DNA of 64,000 bases from positions 3,273,365 to 3,337,364 of the forward strand of contig JAGTTQ010000001.1 of NCBI GenBank assembly GCA_018223415.1. Reading direction: 5' to 3'. The notes below the pieces were generated by a model that made no database searches, was not told where the DNA came from, and saw only the letters and a list, made by a program, of their open reading frames with translations. Positions 1 to 8,523 of the stretch are shown here, piece by piece. The position numbers and the translations under genes were made by a program. How positions within the stretch are numbered: the stretch's first letter is position 1; every line of letters starts with the position of its first letter. This DNA comes from Eubacteriaceae bacterium Marseille-Q4139. Its GTDB lineage: Bacteria > Bacillota > Clostridia > Lachnospirales > Lachnospiraceae.

Positions 1-1245
1 AAGTCCGCCCACCCTGGAAAGGATGAATGCCACGGGAAGCAGCACCACAAGCTGTCTCAGAACGGAAATCCAGAGGCTTAGCATGCCGTGGGCAAGGGCC
101 TGGAAGACGGAAGAGCAGACGATGCAGAAGCCGGCCAGAAGGAAGCTGAAGCTGATGGTTCTGAGAGCCGGGATTCCGATTTCCAGCATGTTGTCGGAGG
201 CGTTGAAAATCGCCAGCAGCCTGTCCGGGAAAAGCTGGAACACGGCAAAGCCGATTAACATGATGGAAACGGCGTAGATCACGCTGAGCTTGATTGTCTT
301 AATAATGCGATCCGGCTTGGCGGCGCCGTAGTTGTATGCCACAATCGGCACCATGCCGTTGTTGAGGCCGAAAACCGGCATGAAGATGAAGCTCTGAAGC
401 TTAAAGTAAACGCCGAATACTGCCGATGCCGTGGACGTAAAGGCGATCAGGATCTTATTCATTCCGAAGGTCATGACGCTTCCGATGGAGGCCATGATAA
501 TGGACGGAACGCCGACGGCGTAAATGTTTTTGATGACAAATCCCCGGGGCCTGAAGCCGCGGAAAGAGATCTTGATCTCATGGTTCTTTGCGTGGTTAAA
601 ATAGATCCCCAGGAAAAAGGCCATGATCTGACCGAAGACCGTGGCGGCCGCAGCGCCGGCTACGCCCATTTTCGGGAAACCGAACAGGCCGAAAATCAGG
701 ATCGGGTCAAAAATAATGTTCAAAATGGCGCCGAGCCCCTGGGTCAGCATGGAATAAAAGGTCTTTCCCGTGGACTGAAGCAGCTTTTCACATGTGATTT
801 CTCCAAACAGGCCGAAGGAGAATACCGTACAGATCATGAGATAAGACGTCCCGTGTTCTACGATGTCCGGAATATCCGTCTGGAGAAGGAAAAATGTCCT
901 GGAGAAGAAAAGCCCCAGAACGGCAAAAACGATAAAGTTGCAGATTGCCAGGAACAGGGCGTGGTTGGCCGTCTTGTTGACGTGGTCGAAATTTTTCTCG
1001 CCCAGGCATCTGGAGAGCAGGGCATTGACGCCGACACCGGTACCGGTGGCCACGGCGATCATCAGGTTCTGGGCCGGGAAGGCCAGGGAAACGGCCGTCA
1101 GCGCATTTTCACTGATCTGGGCCACAAACATGCTGTCCACCACGTTGTAGAGCGCCTGCACCAGCATGGAAAGCATCATGGGCACAGACATGGAAACAAG
1201 AAGCCGGTTGACCGGCATGACGCCCATTTTGTTTTCAGTTGTCAT
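1..1245 (-). CDS. MATE family multidrug efflux transporter (3' end outside window)
   Basis: Reading the minus strand from an ATG at 1245 gives an open frame of 415 codons that runs off the window edge, so the C-terminus is missing. The protein is a chain of hydrophobic segments and begins with the polar stretch MTTENKMGVMPVNRLLVSMS. It carries MATE-type features: an early P-M-MLSMLVQALYN-VVD segment and a repeated PxxGxxxxxxxxxQ-like half. MATE proteins are inner-membrane Na+- or H+-coupled exporters of cationic drugs and metabolites. An AAAGGAG ribosome site lies 6-7 bases upstream of the ATG, and a consensus promoter lies at 1318-1346. Substrate cannot be told from sequence. Confidence 0.9.
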   Translation of the reverse strand, partial: MTTENKMGVMPVNRLLVSMSVPMMLSMLVQALYNVVDSMFVAQISENALTAVSLAFPAQNLMIAVATGTGVGVNALLSRCLGEKNFDHVNKTANHALFLAICNFIVFAVLGLFFSRTFFLLQTDIPDIVEHGTSYLMICTVFSFGLFGEITCEKLLQSTGKTFYSMLTQGLGAILNIIFDPILIFGLFGFPKMGVAGAAAATVFGQIMAFFLGIYFNHAKNHEIKISFRGFRPRGFVIKNIYAVGVPSIIMASIGSVMTFGMNKILIAFTSTASAVFGVYFKLQSFIFMPVFGLNNGMVPIVAYNYGAAKPDRIIKTIKLSVIYAVSIMLIGFAVFQLFPDRLLAIFNASDNMLEIGIPALRTISFSFLLAGFCIVCSSVFQALAHGMLSLWISVLRQLVVLLPVAFILSRVGGL

Positions 1246-1317
1246 TGGGAAAGCTCCTTTCACATAAGTATAAAAGCATAAAAAAGAGACCACAGGCTAG
1301 CCGCGGCTCTCCTTTAT

Positions 1318-1346
1318 ACTATAATGGAAATCAGGGTTTTCGTCAA
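1318..1346 (-). promoter_or_regulatory. Promoter of the MATE gene
   Basis: Minus strand TTGACG, 17-bp spacer, TATAGT. It lies about 75 bases upstream of the MATE start codon and back to back with the nudC promoter. Confidence 0.7.
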
Positions 1347-1369
1347 TGATTTTCTAAAGCCTCTTCCGT

Positions 1370-1398
1370 TTGACAAAATACGCCGCCTGGCGTATCAT
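1370..1398 (+). promoter_or_regulatory. Promoter of nudC
   Basis: TTGACA, 17-bp spacer, TATCAT, ending 28 bases before the nudC ATG. A perfect -35 with a good -10. Confidence 0.75.
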
Positions 1399-1426
1399 AA
1401 AAGAAGACGGAAAGGAGAGAAGCGAC

Positions 1427-2308
1427 ATGATTCAGGACATCGCACCGCACCAGTATGACCTGTCCTACGGACATCCGGTTCCGCAGGATCAGGACTACGT
1501 GCTGTACATAAAGAGCAATCAGACACTTTTGAGAAAAAAGGGAGAGGAAAACCACGAAATCCCCAGGTTTTCGGATTTCCCGGAGGAGATGGAGGCCTTA
1601 AAAAAGCAGGCATACTACCTGTTTTCCATTGACGGGCTCCGGTATTTTTATGTCTCCTCCCTGCTGGAGAAAAAAGCGGGGGAGGAGTATGAGCTCTGCC
1701 CAACCTCGGCCTTCCGGAAGATGAAGCCCATGCACCAGGCCTTTGCAGGGATCACGGCGACGCAGATCCACCGCTGGAAGGAAAGCCGAAAATTCTGCGG
1801 CCGCTGCGGCCATGAGACGAAGGACAGCGAGACGGAGCGCGCCGTCGTCTGCCCGTTCTGCGGCCAGATCGAGTACCCGAAAATTTCCCCGGCCGTCATC
1901 GTCGCCATCACCGACGGCGACAGGATTTTAATGTCCAGATACCGGGTGAACAATAACCCCTACCGCGGCTATGCGCTGATTGCCGGCTTCGTGGAAATCG
2001 GGGAGACCTTTGAAGACACTGTGAGGCGGGAAGTCATGGAAGAAGTGGGCTTAAAGGTTAAAAACATCCGCTACTATAAGAGCCAACCCTGGGCCTTTTC
2101 CGACACGGAGATGATTGGCTTCTTCGCCGAGCTGGACGGGGACGACTCCATAAAGCTCCAGGAGGACGAGCTTTCCGAGGCCGGCTGGTTTACGAGGGAG
2201 GAAGTGCCCGACGAGACCATGATGGTGAGCATCGGAAGCGAGCTTAAAATGATCTTTAAATACGGGAGCCTGGAGGAGTTTTATAAAAAGACGGGCATGA
2301 CGCCATAG
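1427..2308 (+). CDS. nudC: NAD+ diphosphatase NudC (NADH pyrophosphatase / NAD-RNA decapping)
   Basis: The 293-residue protein has the NudC order: a poorly conserved N-terminal domain, a four-cysteine zinc ribbon around residues 123-145 (CGRCG then CPFCG), then a Nudix domain at about 165-270. The Nudix box is GFVEIGETFEDTVRREVMEE, with the REVMEE metal-binding glutamates present. The motif SQPWAFSD after the box is the NudC signature that separates NADH pyrophosphatases from other Nudix enzymes. The family hydrolyses NAD(H) to NMN(H) and AMP and removes NAD caps from RNA 5' ends. I chose ATG 1427, preceded by AAAGGAG, over an upstream in-frame start that falls inside the promoter. Confidence 0.93.
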   Translation: MIQDIAPHQYDLSYGHPVPQDQDYVLYIKSNQTLLRKKGEENHEIPRFSDFPEEMEALKKQAYYLFSIDGLRYFYVSSLLEKKAGEEYELCPTSAFRKMKPMHQAFAGITATQIHRWKESRKFCGRCGHETKDSETERAVVCPFCGQIEYPKISPAVIVAITDGDRILMSRYRVNNNPYRGYALIAGFVEIGETFEDTVRREVMEEVGLKVKNIRYYKSQPWAFSDTEMIGFFAELDGDDSIKLQEDELSEAGWFTREEVPDETMMVSIGSELKMIFKYGSLEEFYKKTGMTP

Positions 2309-2317
2309 GAGGACGGT

Positions 2318-2875
2318 ATGGGTAAACGGATCATGTGGACGAAGCAGCATAAAAACGTCTGGAAGCTTCTGCGTCAGGACGGAAGGTACACGGCGAAAAA
2401 GGAATACATATTAAAGGATCTGGGGGATGAGGCGTATCTTGTTTTAGAGGCCTACGACTGGCTCGTGGATCATATGCCGGGTTCCGGAAACCGGCCGGCT
2501 GACGCGGAATACCCGGTCTGGCTTTCCTATTCCGGAGAAACGGTACGCATGACGGACCCGGAGACGGTCATTTTAAAGCTGTCGGTGGATGAGGCACTTA
2601 TTACGCCGGTCAACGTCATCAAATGGGGAAAAATCATGGATTATTCCTACATTCCTGCAAATGAGGCTGACGCCGAACGCCACAGGACACTGCTTGCCGA
2701 CTACCGTGTCAGTGATGTGAAGGCCTACATGTCCCAGTTTTATCCCCAGATCAAGCGGGAGATTATCGCAAGCTGGGACAGGCTGTTCGACGATACGATT
2801 CTCCTTGGAAACGATTTGAAATACGGGCTCATATGGGAGTTGAGAGAAGAATGGGTATTGGATGTGATGGAGTAA
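2318..2875 (+). CDS. DUF3841 domain-containing protein (copy 1)
   Basis: A 185-residue soluble protein whose conserved landmarks match DUF3841 of Bacillota: an N-terminal WTxQ segment, YDWLVDHM, a YPVWLSY stretch, the VIKWGKIMDYSYIP block and ASWDRLFDD near residue 150. The function of the family is not established. The gene starts 9 bases after nudC with a GGAGG site, so it is probably cotranscribed with nudC. The next gene is a diverged paralogue. Confidence 0.8.
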   Translation: MGKRIMWTKQHKNVWKLLRQDGRYTAKKEYILKDLGDEAYLVLEAYDWLVDHMPGSGNRPADAEYPVWLSYSGETVRMTDPETVILKLSVDEALITPVNVIKWGKIMDYSYIPANEADAERHRTLLADYRVSDVKAYMSQFYPQIKREIIASWDRLFDDTILLGNDLKYGLIWELREEWVLDVME

Positions 2876-3447
2876 AGCTCTATTCCCTCCAGACGCAGAC
2901 GGTTCTGGATGTGCTTTTTGAGGACGGCGTCTGTTTCTCGAAGGAAGAATATGTGAAGAAAAAATACGGTGAGAGCGCAAAAATCTTCCTGACGGCCTAC
3001 CGCTGGTTCGTCGGCCGCGCCGGGGAGTATATGAAAAAGCCGGAGGGGGCCGAGTTCCCCTACTGGGCATTCCGGGATCTTTACAGCCTGGAGGCCTCGC
3101 CGGACAATCCGCCGCTTGCGCTCCTTGTGCCGAAGGACGAGGCCGTGTTCTTTGACATGTACGACTGGAACAAAATCATGCAGCTTCGCTACATGGGCGA
3201 GGATGAAAAGGACGAGAAAGAATTCCGAAAGGAGCTTTCCATGTGCGGCCTGGACGAGACGAAAATCATGCTGACGGACTTTTATCCCGACTGGAAAGAA
3301 AAGATTTATAAAAGCTGGGACCGTCTGTTCCGGCATCATGAAGCCATAAAAAAAGGAGACCTGACCGGTATCGGAAGCGTACAGGCAGGCCTCTGGCAAA
3401 TCAAAAAAGAATGGATTTTAAACGAAGGCGGGGAACCGGCCGATTAA
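2851..3447 (+). CDS. DUF3841 domain-containing protein (copy 2)
   Basis: About 198 residues, with the same landmarks as its upstream neighbour (AYRWFVGRA, PYWAFRDLYS, YDWNKIMQLRYM, KSWDRLFRHH). It is a tandem duplicate that has diverged a good deal. Its 5' end overlaps the stop of copy 1, which suggests translational coupling. Two in-frame ATGs exist, at 2833 and 2851. I prefer 2851 because GGGAG sits about 11 bases before it and the upstream ATG has no ribosome site. Its stop overlaps the stop of the convergent lysR gene by 4 bases. Function unknown. Confidence 0.75.
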   Translation: MGIGCDGVKLYSLQTQTVLDVLFEDGVCFSKEEYVKKKYGESAKIFLTAYRWFVGRAGEYMKKPEGAEFPYWAFRDLYSLEASPDNPPLALLVPKDEAVFFDMYDWNKIMQLRYMGEDEKDEKEFRKELSMCGLDETKIMLTDFYPDWKEKIYKSWDRLFRHHEAIKKGDLTGIGSVQAGLWQIKKEWILNEGGEPAD

Positions 3448-4349
3448 AGCCGGGCACCCGCCGTTTTTTCGCGGGAAAAGGCAAGGAATTCCTTTAGGGT
3501 ATCGGAGGAATCCTGGGCGGAACAGGCAAAGCCGATGACACGCCTGGGGACGGGGGCAGGAAGGGGCACTTCAATCAGCGCGCCGGATTCCAAATCGTCC
3601 TGCACAAATTCCATGATGACGCAGCCGATTCCCAGGCCGATCCTGGAAAATTCAATCAGAAGATCCATGCTGGTGACTTCAAGAAGCTGGTTTGCCGCAA
3701 TCTGGTTGTCGGCCAGATAGGCGTCGATGTGGTTCCTCGTCATGTTGCCGCGGTCCAAAAGCATGATGTTGCCGGTCTGGAAGATATCGGCGTCCCGGCC
3801 CTCCCTTAAAAGCAGGTTTTCCATATAAGCCGGCGTACAGACAAAGCCGTCGTGGATTTCCATGACCGGGTAAAAAGAAATGCCGCGCCGGTTCTTCGGC
3901 TCCGCCACCAGGCCAACGTCGATGCGCCGGTTTTCGATCCGGTCGAGGGTCTGGGCCGTGGACAAGGTCTCCATGGAAATGTTCACATGGGGATACTTCC
4001 CGATGAACCCCTTTAGATAAGGAAGAAGGACGTATTTGCACAAGGTGCTGCTGACGCCGATGCAGAGATGGCCGATGTGGAAATCATGGATCCGCTTCAG
4101 TTCTTTTTCGCCGCGGTCTAAGGATTCAAAGGCCGTGCTCACATGCTGGAAGAGGACTTCGCCCTCCTTTGTGAGCTGGACGCCGCGGGAATTCCGCAGA
4201 AAAAGGCGGGTGTCCAGGCTTTCCTCCAGTTTGCTGATGGCCTTACTGATGGCCGGCTGGCTGATGTAAAGCTCCTTGGCGGCGCGGGAAATGTTGCCGC
4301 AGCGGGCCACCTCGTAGAAAATCCGGTACTGGGATAAGTGCTGTTCCAT
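3444..4349 (-). CDS. LysR family transcriptional regulator, divergent from leuCD
   Basis: A 301-residue LysR-type regulator. It has an N-terminal winged HTH (residues 1-60, with NISRAAKELYISQPAISKAI typical of the recognition region) and then a two-lobed ligand-binding domain. The gene is divergent from leuC with 107 bases between the start codons, and its promoter overlaps the predicted leuC promoter. That layout is typical of a LysR protein that represses itself and controls its neighbour. The inference is that it regulates leuCD; the effector is unknown. Confidence 0.88.
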   Translation of the reverse strand: MEQHLSQYRIFYEVARCGNISRAAKELYISQPAISKAISKLEESLDTRLFLRNSRGVQLTKEGEVLFQHVSTAFESLDRGEKELKRIHDFHIGHLCIGVSSTLCKYVLLPYLKGFIGKYPHVNISMETLSTAQTLDRIENRRIDVGLVAEPKNRRGISFYPVMEIHDGFVCTPAYMENLLLREGRDADIFQTGNIMLLDRGNMTRNHIDAYLADNQIAANQLLEVTSMDLLIEFSRIGLGIGCVIMEFVQDDLESGALIEVPLPAPVPRRVIGFACSAQDSSDTLKEFLAFSREKTAGARL

Positions 4350-4390
4350 ATTTATAACCCCCTTTCATGGGTGCCATTCGTATTATGTAT

Positions 4391-4419
4391 TTCTATTATA
4401 GTAAAACGTGTGCTAGAAT
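4391..4419 (+). promoter_or_regulatory. Candidate leuC promoter
   Basis: TTCTAT, 17-bp spacer, TAGAAT. The -35 is poor, as expected for an activator-dependent promoter. It overlaps the opposing lysR promoter almost completely. Confidence 0.4.
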
Positions 4420-4424
4420 GTCAA
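4395..4424 (-). promoter_or_regulatory. Promoter of the LysR gene
   Basis: Minus strand TTGACA, 18-bp spacer, TATAAT: both hexamers are perfect. It lies 46 bases upstream of the lysR start. Confidence 0.75.
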
Positions 4425-4456
4425 CAGATTCATAGTGCGGAAAGGAGAAATTCCAT

Positions 4457-5722
4457 ATGGGAATGACGATGACACAGAAAATCCTGGCAGCCCATGCAGG
4501 GCTTGAGACGGTGGAAGCCGGCCAGTTAATCGAAGCAAATCTCGACATGGTTCTGGGAAACGACATCACGTCCCCGGTCGCCATCAACGAGATGAAGAAA
4601 ATGAAAAACCAGACCGTGTTCGACAAGGAGAAAATCGCCCTTGTCATGGATCACTTTATCCCGAACAAGGACATCAAATCGGCGGAAAACTGCAAATGCT
4701 GCCGTGATTTTGCGAGAGAAAACGAGATTGTAAACTATTTTGACGTGGGTGCCATGGGCATCGAGCATGCGCTTCTGCCGGAAAAAGGCCTTGTGACGGC
4801 CGGAGACGCCGTCATTGGCGCAGACTCCCATACGTGTACCTACGGGGCACTGGGCGCCTTCTCCACCGGCGTCGGAAGCACCGACATGGCAGCGGCCATG
4901 GTGACGGGCAAAGCCTGGTTCAAGGTGCCGTCCGCCATCAAATTTGAGTTAGTCGGAAAGCCGGCAAAATGGGTCAGCGGAAAAGACGTGATCCTTCACA
5001 TCATCGGCATGATCGGCGTGGACGGGGCTCTCTATAAATCCATGGAATTCACCGGCGAGGGCGTGAAAAACCTCACCATGGACGACCGCTTTACGATCTG
5101 CAACATGGCCATCGAGGCCGGCGGGAAGAACGGAATCTTCCCGGTAGACGAAAAGGCCGTAGAGTACATAAAAGAGCACGGAAATAAGCCGTACACCGTC
5201 TATGAGGCAGACGAAGACGCCGAGTATGACGCCGTCTACACCATTGACCTTTCGGCCTTAAAGCCGACGGTGGCTTTCCCGCACCTGCCGGAAAACACGA
5301 AGGAAATCGGAACCTTTGGCGACGTTGCCATCGACCAGGCCGTCATCGGCTCCTGCACCAACGGAAGAATTCAGGACATCCGTCAGGCTGCCGAGATCAT
5401 GAAGGGCAGAAAAGTGGCGAAAAACGTTCGCTGCATCGTAATCCCGGCGACCCAGGAAATCTATCTCCAGGCCATGAAGGAAGGGCTTTTAGAGATCTTC
5501 ATCGAAGCCGGCGCCGTGGTTTCCACGCCTACCTGCGGGCCGTGTCTCGGCGGCTATATGGGCATCCTGGCGGCAGGGGAGCGGTGCATCTCCACCACCA
5601 ACCGCAACTTTGTGGGCCGCATGGGCCATGTGGATTCTGAGGTTTATCTGGCGAGCCCGGCCGTGGCGGCAGCCAGCGCAGTGACAGGGAAGATTTCATG
5701 CCCCTGTGAGCTTGGGTTATAG
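4457..5722 (+). CDS. leuC: 3-isopropylmalate dehydratase large subunit
   Basis: A 421-residue aconitase-superfamily protein. It starts MGMTMTQKILAAHAG and holds the three [4Fe-4S] cysteines in GSCTNGR and in TPTCGPC near the C-terminus. With LeuD it isomerises 2-isopropylmalate to 3-isopropylmalate in leucine synthesis. At about 420 residues it belongs to the shorter archaeal-type LeuC/HacA group, not the roughly 466-residue proteobacterial form. No leuA or leuB is nearby, so a related substrate (citraconate or another methylmalate) cannot be ruled out. AAAGGAG precedes the ATG by about 10 bases. Confidence 0.9.
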   Translation: MGMTMTQKILAAHAGLETVEAGQLIEANLDMVLGNDITSPVAINEMKKMKNQTVFDKEKIALVMDHFIPNKDIKSAENCKCCRDFARENEIVNYFDVGAMGIEHALLPEKGLVTAGDAVIGADSHTCTYGALGAFSTGVGSTDMAAAMVTGKAWFKVPSAIKFELVGKPAKWVSGKDVILHIIGMIGVDGALYKSMEFTGEGVKNLTMDDRFTICNMAIEAGGKNGIFPVDEKAVEYIKEHGNKPYTVYEADEDAEYDAVYTIDLSALKPTVAFPHLPENTKEIGTFGDVAIDQAVIGSCTNGRIQDIRQAAEIMKGRKVAKNVRCIVIPATQEIYLQAMKEGLLEIFIEAGAVVSTPTCGPCLGGYMGILAAGERCISTTNRNFVGRMGHVDSEVYLASPAVAAASAVTGKISCPCELGL

Positions 5723-5736
5723 GAGGAGGAATCGAT

Positions 5737-6228
5737 ATGCAGGTAAACGGAAGAGTATTCAAATACGGAGACAATGTGGACACGGATGTCATCATCCCGG
5801 CCCGCTATTTAAACGCGACCCAGGGCGAAGAGCTGGCAAAGCACTGTATGGAGGACATCGACAAGGAATTCATCCATAAGGTAAAGCAGGGCGACATCAT
5901 CGTCGGCCAGAAAAACTTCGGCTGCGGTTCTTCGAGAGAGCATGCGCCTCTCGCCATCAAATGCGCCGGCGTAAGCTGTGTGATCGCGGAGACCTTCGCC
6001 CGCATCTTTTACCGGAACGCCATCAACATCGGCCTTCCGATCATCGAATGCCCCGAGGCCTCCAAAGCCATCCAGAACGGCGACGAGGTGGAGATCGACT
6101 TCGACAGCGGCATGATCCATAATAAGACGAGAAACGAGTCCTACAAAGGGCAGGCATTCCCGCCGTTCATGCAGAAAATCATCGCAGCAGGCGGGCTTGT
6201 GAACTACATCAACGAAGGAAACGCATAA
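5737..6228 (+). CDS. leuD: 3-isopropylmalate dehydratase small subunit
   Basis: A 163-residue swivel-domain subunit with the hallmarks GDNVDTDVIIPARYL and NFGCGSSREHAP. It pairs with LeuC to form the active isomerase. It begins 14 bases after leuC with a GGAGGAGG site, so both are made from one mRNA. It is the short archaeal-type form, matching the short LeuC. A hairpin terminator follows immediately. Confidence 0.92.
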   Translation: MQVNGRVFKYGDNVDTDVIIPARYLNATQGEELAKHCMEDIDKEFIHKVKQGDIIVGQKNFGCGSSREHAPLAIKCAGVSCVIAETFARIFYRNAINIGLPIIECPEASKAIQNGDEVEIDFDSGMIHNKTRNESYKGQAFPPFMQKIIAAGGLVNYINEGNA

Positions 6229-6236
6229 AAAACAGG

Positions 6237-6268
6237 GGCCGTCCGGGAAAAGCCGGGCGGCCATTTTT
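6237..6268 (+). terminator. Rho-independent terminator after leuD
   Basis: GC-rich hairpin (GGCCGTCCGG paired with CCGGGCGGCC, loop of A residues) followed by ATTTTTT, 8 bases after the leuD stop. Confidence 0.8.
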
Positions 6269-6406
6269 TACAGTCTATGTCTTGCAGAACGCGGCTCTGT
6301 CCGGAGATTTGGCCGGATTCTGCATGGCGCGGCGCCCTTTGTGGGACACTATCCGTAAAACCACGGCAGACGGCCGGATTTTCCCTTATTTTTCCAGCAA
6401 AACCAC

Positions 6407-6435
6407 TTGACGAAATCCCGTTCCGGCAGTATAGT
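6407..6435 (+). promoter_or_regulatory. Promoter of the ABC importer operon
   Basis: TTGACG, 17-bp spacer, TATAGT, about 75 bases before the first gene. The short leader leaves no room for a T-box. Confidence 0.75.
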
Positions 6436-6510
6436 TTTAATAGTTTACGCTTATATGCGTTAAAGCGCAACACTGCAATGCAAAAAAGAAGAAGTGAGAG
6501 GAGAACGATT

Positions 6511-7569
6511 ATGAGAAAATTGGCATTCTTTGCAGCAGCAGCCCTTCTGGCAGCATCCCTGGCAGGCTGCAGCTCCGGAAATACCCAGGAGACAACGGCG
6601 GCCGCCACGACGGCCAGTACGACGGCGGCGGAGGCATCTTCCGAAGAAGAGACAGCCGCAGAAGAGACGGAAGCGGCATCAGCCGGTGACACCGTATATC
6701 AGATTGGTATCTGCCAGCTTGTCCAGCATCCGGCTCTTGACGCAGCAACGGAGGGCTTCCAGGCGGCGTTAAAAGAAAAGCTCGGCGATAACGTGGAGTT
6801 TGATCTCCAGAATGCGGCCGGTGACTCCGCCACCTGCGCGTCCATCATCAACCAGTTTGTATCTTCCAACGACAGCCTGATCCTGGCAAACGGAACGGCG
6901 GCTCTCCAGGCGGCAGCAGCCGGAACCAACGAAATCCCGATTCTCGGAACGTCTATCACGGACTATGCGACGGCCCTTGATATCAGCGACTGGAGCGGTT
7001 CCACAGGAACCAACATTTCCGGAACGTCTGACCTGGCGCCCCTTGACAAGCAGGCCGAGATCTTGAACGAGCTGTTCCCGGAGGCCAAGAACGTGGGACT
7101 TCTCTACTGTTCCGCAGAAGCCAACTCCGCTTACCAGGTCAACACGATCCGCGGCTATCTGGAAGAGATGGGCTACACCTGCACCGACTATACCTTCGCA
7201 GACTCCAACGACCTGGCTTCTGTTGTCACAAACGCCGCGTCTGCCTGTGACGTGATTTACATCCCCACGGACAACGCGGCGGCCTCCAGCACCGGCATCA
7301 TCAACAACATCTGCATTCCGGCCGGCATCCCGGTGATCGCAGGCGAAGAGGGAATCTGCAGCGGCTGCGGCGTTGCCACCCTGTCCATCGACTACTATGA
7401 CATCGGCTACAAGGCCGGCGAGATGGCTTACGAGATCCTGGCAGAGGGCGCAGATGTGGCTTCCATGCCGATTGAGTATGCCCCGGCCGTGACAAAGAAA
7501 TACAATGCAGCCAACTGTGAGGCCCTTGGAATCCAGGTTCCCGAGGACTACGTGGCGATTGAGGAATAA
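6511..7569 (+). CDS. ABC transporter substrate-binding lipoprotein (ABC_sub_bind / TrpX-like)
   Basis: A 352-residue exported lipoprotein. The signal peptide ends in the lipobox LAGC (residues 18-21). A Thr/Ala/Glu-rich linker follows, then a periplasmic-binding-protein fold starting YQIGICQLVQHPALD. The family is ABC_sub_bind (PF04392), often annotated as a tryptophan or amino-acid importer component. The true ligand is not visible from the sequence. ATG 6511 was chosen because GAGAGGAG precedes it and the signal peptide starts there. The longer upstream frame runs through the promoter. It is first in a three-gene operon with permease and ATPase. Confidence 0.9.
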   Translation: MRKLAFFAAAALLAASLAGCSSGNTQETTAAATTASTTAAEASSEEETAAEETEAASAGDTVYQIGICQLVQHPALDAATEGFQAALKEKLGDNVEFDLQNAAGDSATCASIINQFVSSNDSLILANGTAALQAAAAGTNEIPILGTSITDYATALDISDWSGSTGTNISGTSDLAPLDKQAEILNELFPEAKNVGLLYCSAEANSAYQVNTIRGYLEEMGYTCTDYTFADSNDLASVVTNAASACDVIYIPTDNAAASSTGIINNICIPAGIPVIAGEEGICSGCGVATLSIDYYDIGYKAGEMAYEILAEGADVASMPIEYAPAVTKKYNAANCEALGIQVPEDYVAIEE

Positions 7570-7587
7570 GACAGAGGAGGAAGTGCC

Positions 7588-8523
7588 TTGAACCTCAGCG
7601 TAATGAATCTGTTCAACGCGATGCCGGGAGCCTGCGCCCAGGGACTGATCTGGGGCATCATGGCCATCGGCGTCTATATCACATATAAGATCCTGGATCT
7701 GGCAGATCTGACCGTGGACGGCACCATGTGTACCGGCGGCGCAGTCTGCGTCGTCATGATCTTAAACGGCCAGCCGGTGTGGCTGGCGCTGCTTGCGGCC
7801 TTTTTTGCCGGTGTCCTTGCAGGGCTCGTGACAGGGCTTCTGCACACGGCCATGGGGATTCCGGCCATCCTGGCAGGAATTCTGACACAGCTCGGCCTCT
7901 ACTCCGTGAACCTGCGGATCATGGGAGGAAAGGCGAATCAGGCATTAAACGTGGACAAGTATGACCTTCTTGTCTCCCTGCGCTACATTAAGGGCGTCCC
8001 GATCCAGAAAAACACGATCCTTGTGGCGGCTGTGCTCGTCCTTGTGCTGATTGCCGTCCTCTACTGGTTTTTCGGAACGGAGCTTGGCTGTGCCATCCGT
8101 GCCACCGGCTCCAACCAGAACATGTCCAGGGCCCAGGGAATCAACACGGATAGGATGAAAATCCTCGGCCTGATGCTTTCCAACGGCATCGTGGCTTTTG
8201 CCAGCGCTCTTTATGCCCAGTACCAGGGCTTTTCGGAGATCAACGCAGGCCGCGGCGCCATCGTCATCGGCCTTGCCGCCGTCATCATCGGCGAGGTGAT
8301 TTTCGGGAAAATCAGCGTGAACTTTGCATTTAAGCTGCTTTCCGTGGCCCTCGGCGCCATCATTTATTATCTGGTGCTCCAGGTGGTATTGTGGCTCGGC
8401 TTAAATTCCAACGATTTAAAGCTTTTATCGGCCATCGTCGTCGCCGTTTTCCTGGCGGTGCCGTATATGCGGGAGCGGTATTTCCCGAAGCCGGTAAAGA
8501 AAGGAGGCGCCCCCCGTGCTTGA
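7588..8523 (+). CDS. ABC transporter permease (BPD_transp_2 family)
   Basis: A 311-residue membrane protein with about eight to nine hydrophobic segments. It is related to the branched-chain amino acid/ribose permease superfamily, for example in GTELGCAIRATGSNQNMSRA and the following loop. It forms the membrane channel for the upstream binding protein. The start is TTG at 7588, preceded by GAGGAGG at the right distance; no ATG fits the conserved N-terminus better. Its 3' end overlaps the ATPase gene by 8 bases. Confidence 0.9.
   Translation: MNLSVMNLFNAMPGACAQGLIWGIMAIGVYITYKILDLADLTVDGTMCTGGAVCVVMILNGQPVWLALLAAFFAGVLAGLVTGLLHTAMGIPAILAGILTQLGLYSVNLRIMGGKANQALNVDKYDLLVSLRYIKGVPIQKNTILVAAVLVLVLIAVLYWFFGTELGCAIRATGSNQNMSRAQGINTDRMKILGLMLSNGIVAFASALYAQYQGFSEINAGRGAIVIGLAAVIIGEVIFGKISVNFAFKLLSVALGAIIYYLVLQVVLWLGLNSNDLKLLSAIVVAVFLAVPYMRERYFPKPVKKGGAPRA

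Noticed and set aside
580..1281. 233-codon plus-strand frame opposite the MATE gene
   Set aside because: The minus strand encodes a convincing MATE protein with promoter and ribosome site; the plus frame is low in structure and His/Gly/Gln-rich.
6270..6510. T-box leader for the TrpX-like importer
   Set aside because: The promoter at 6407-6435 leaves only about 70 bases of leader, with no T-box sequence.
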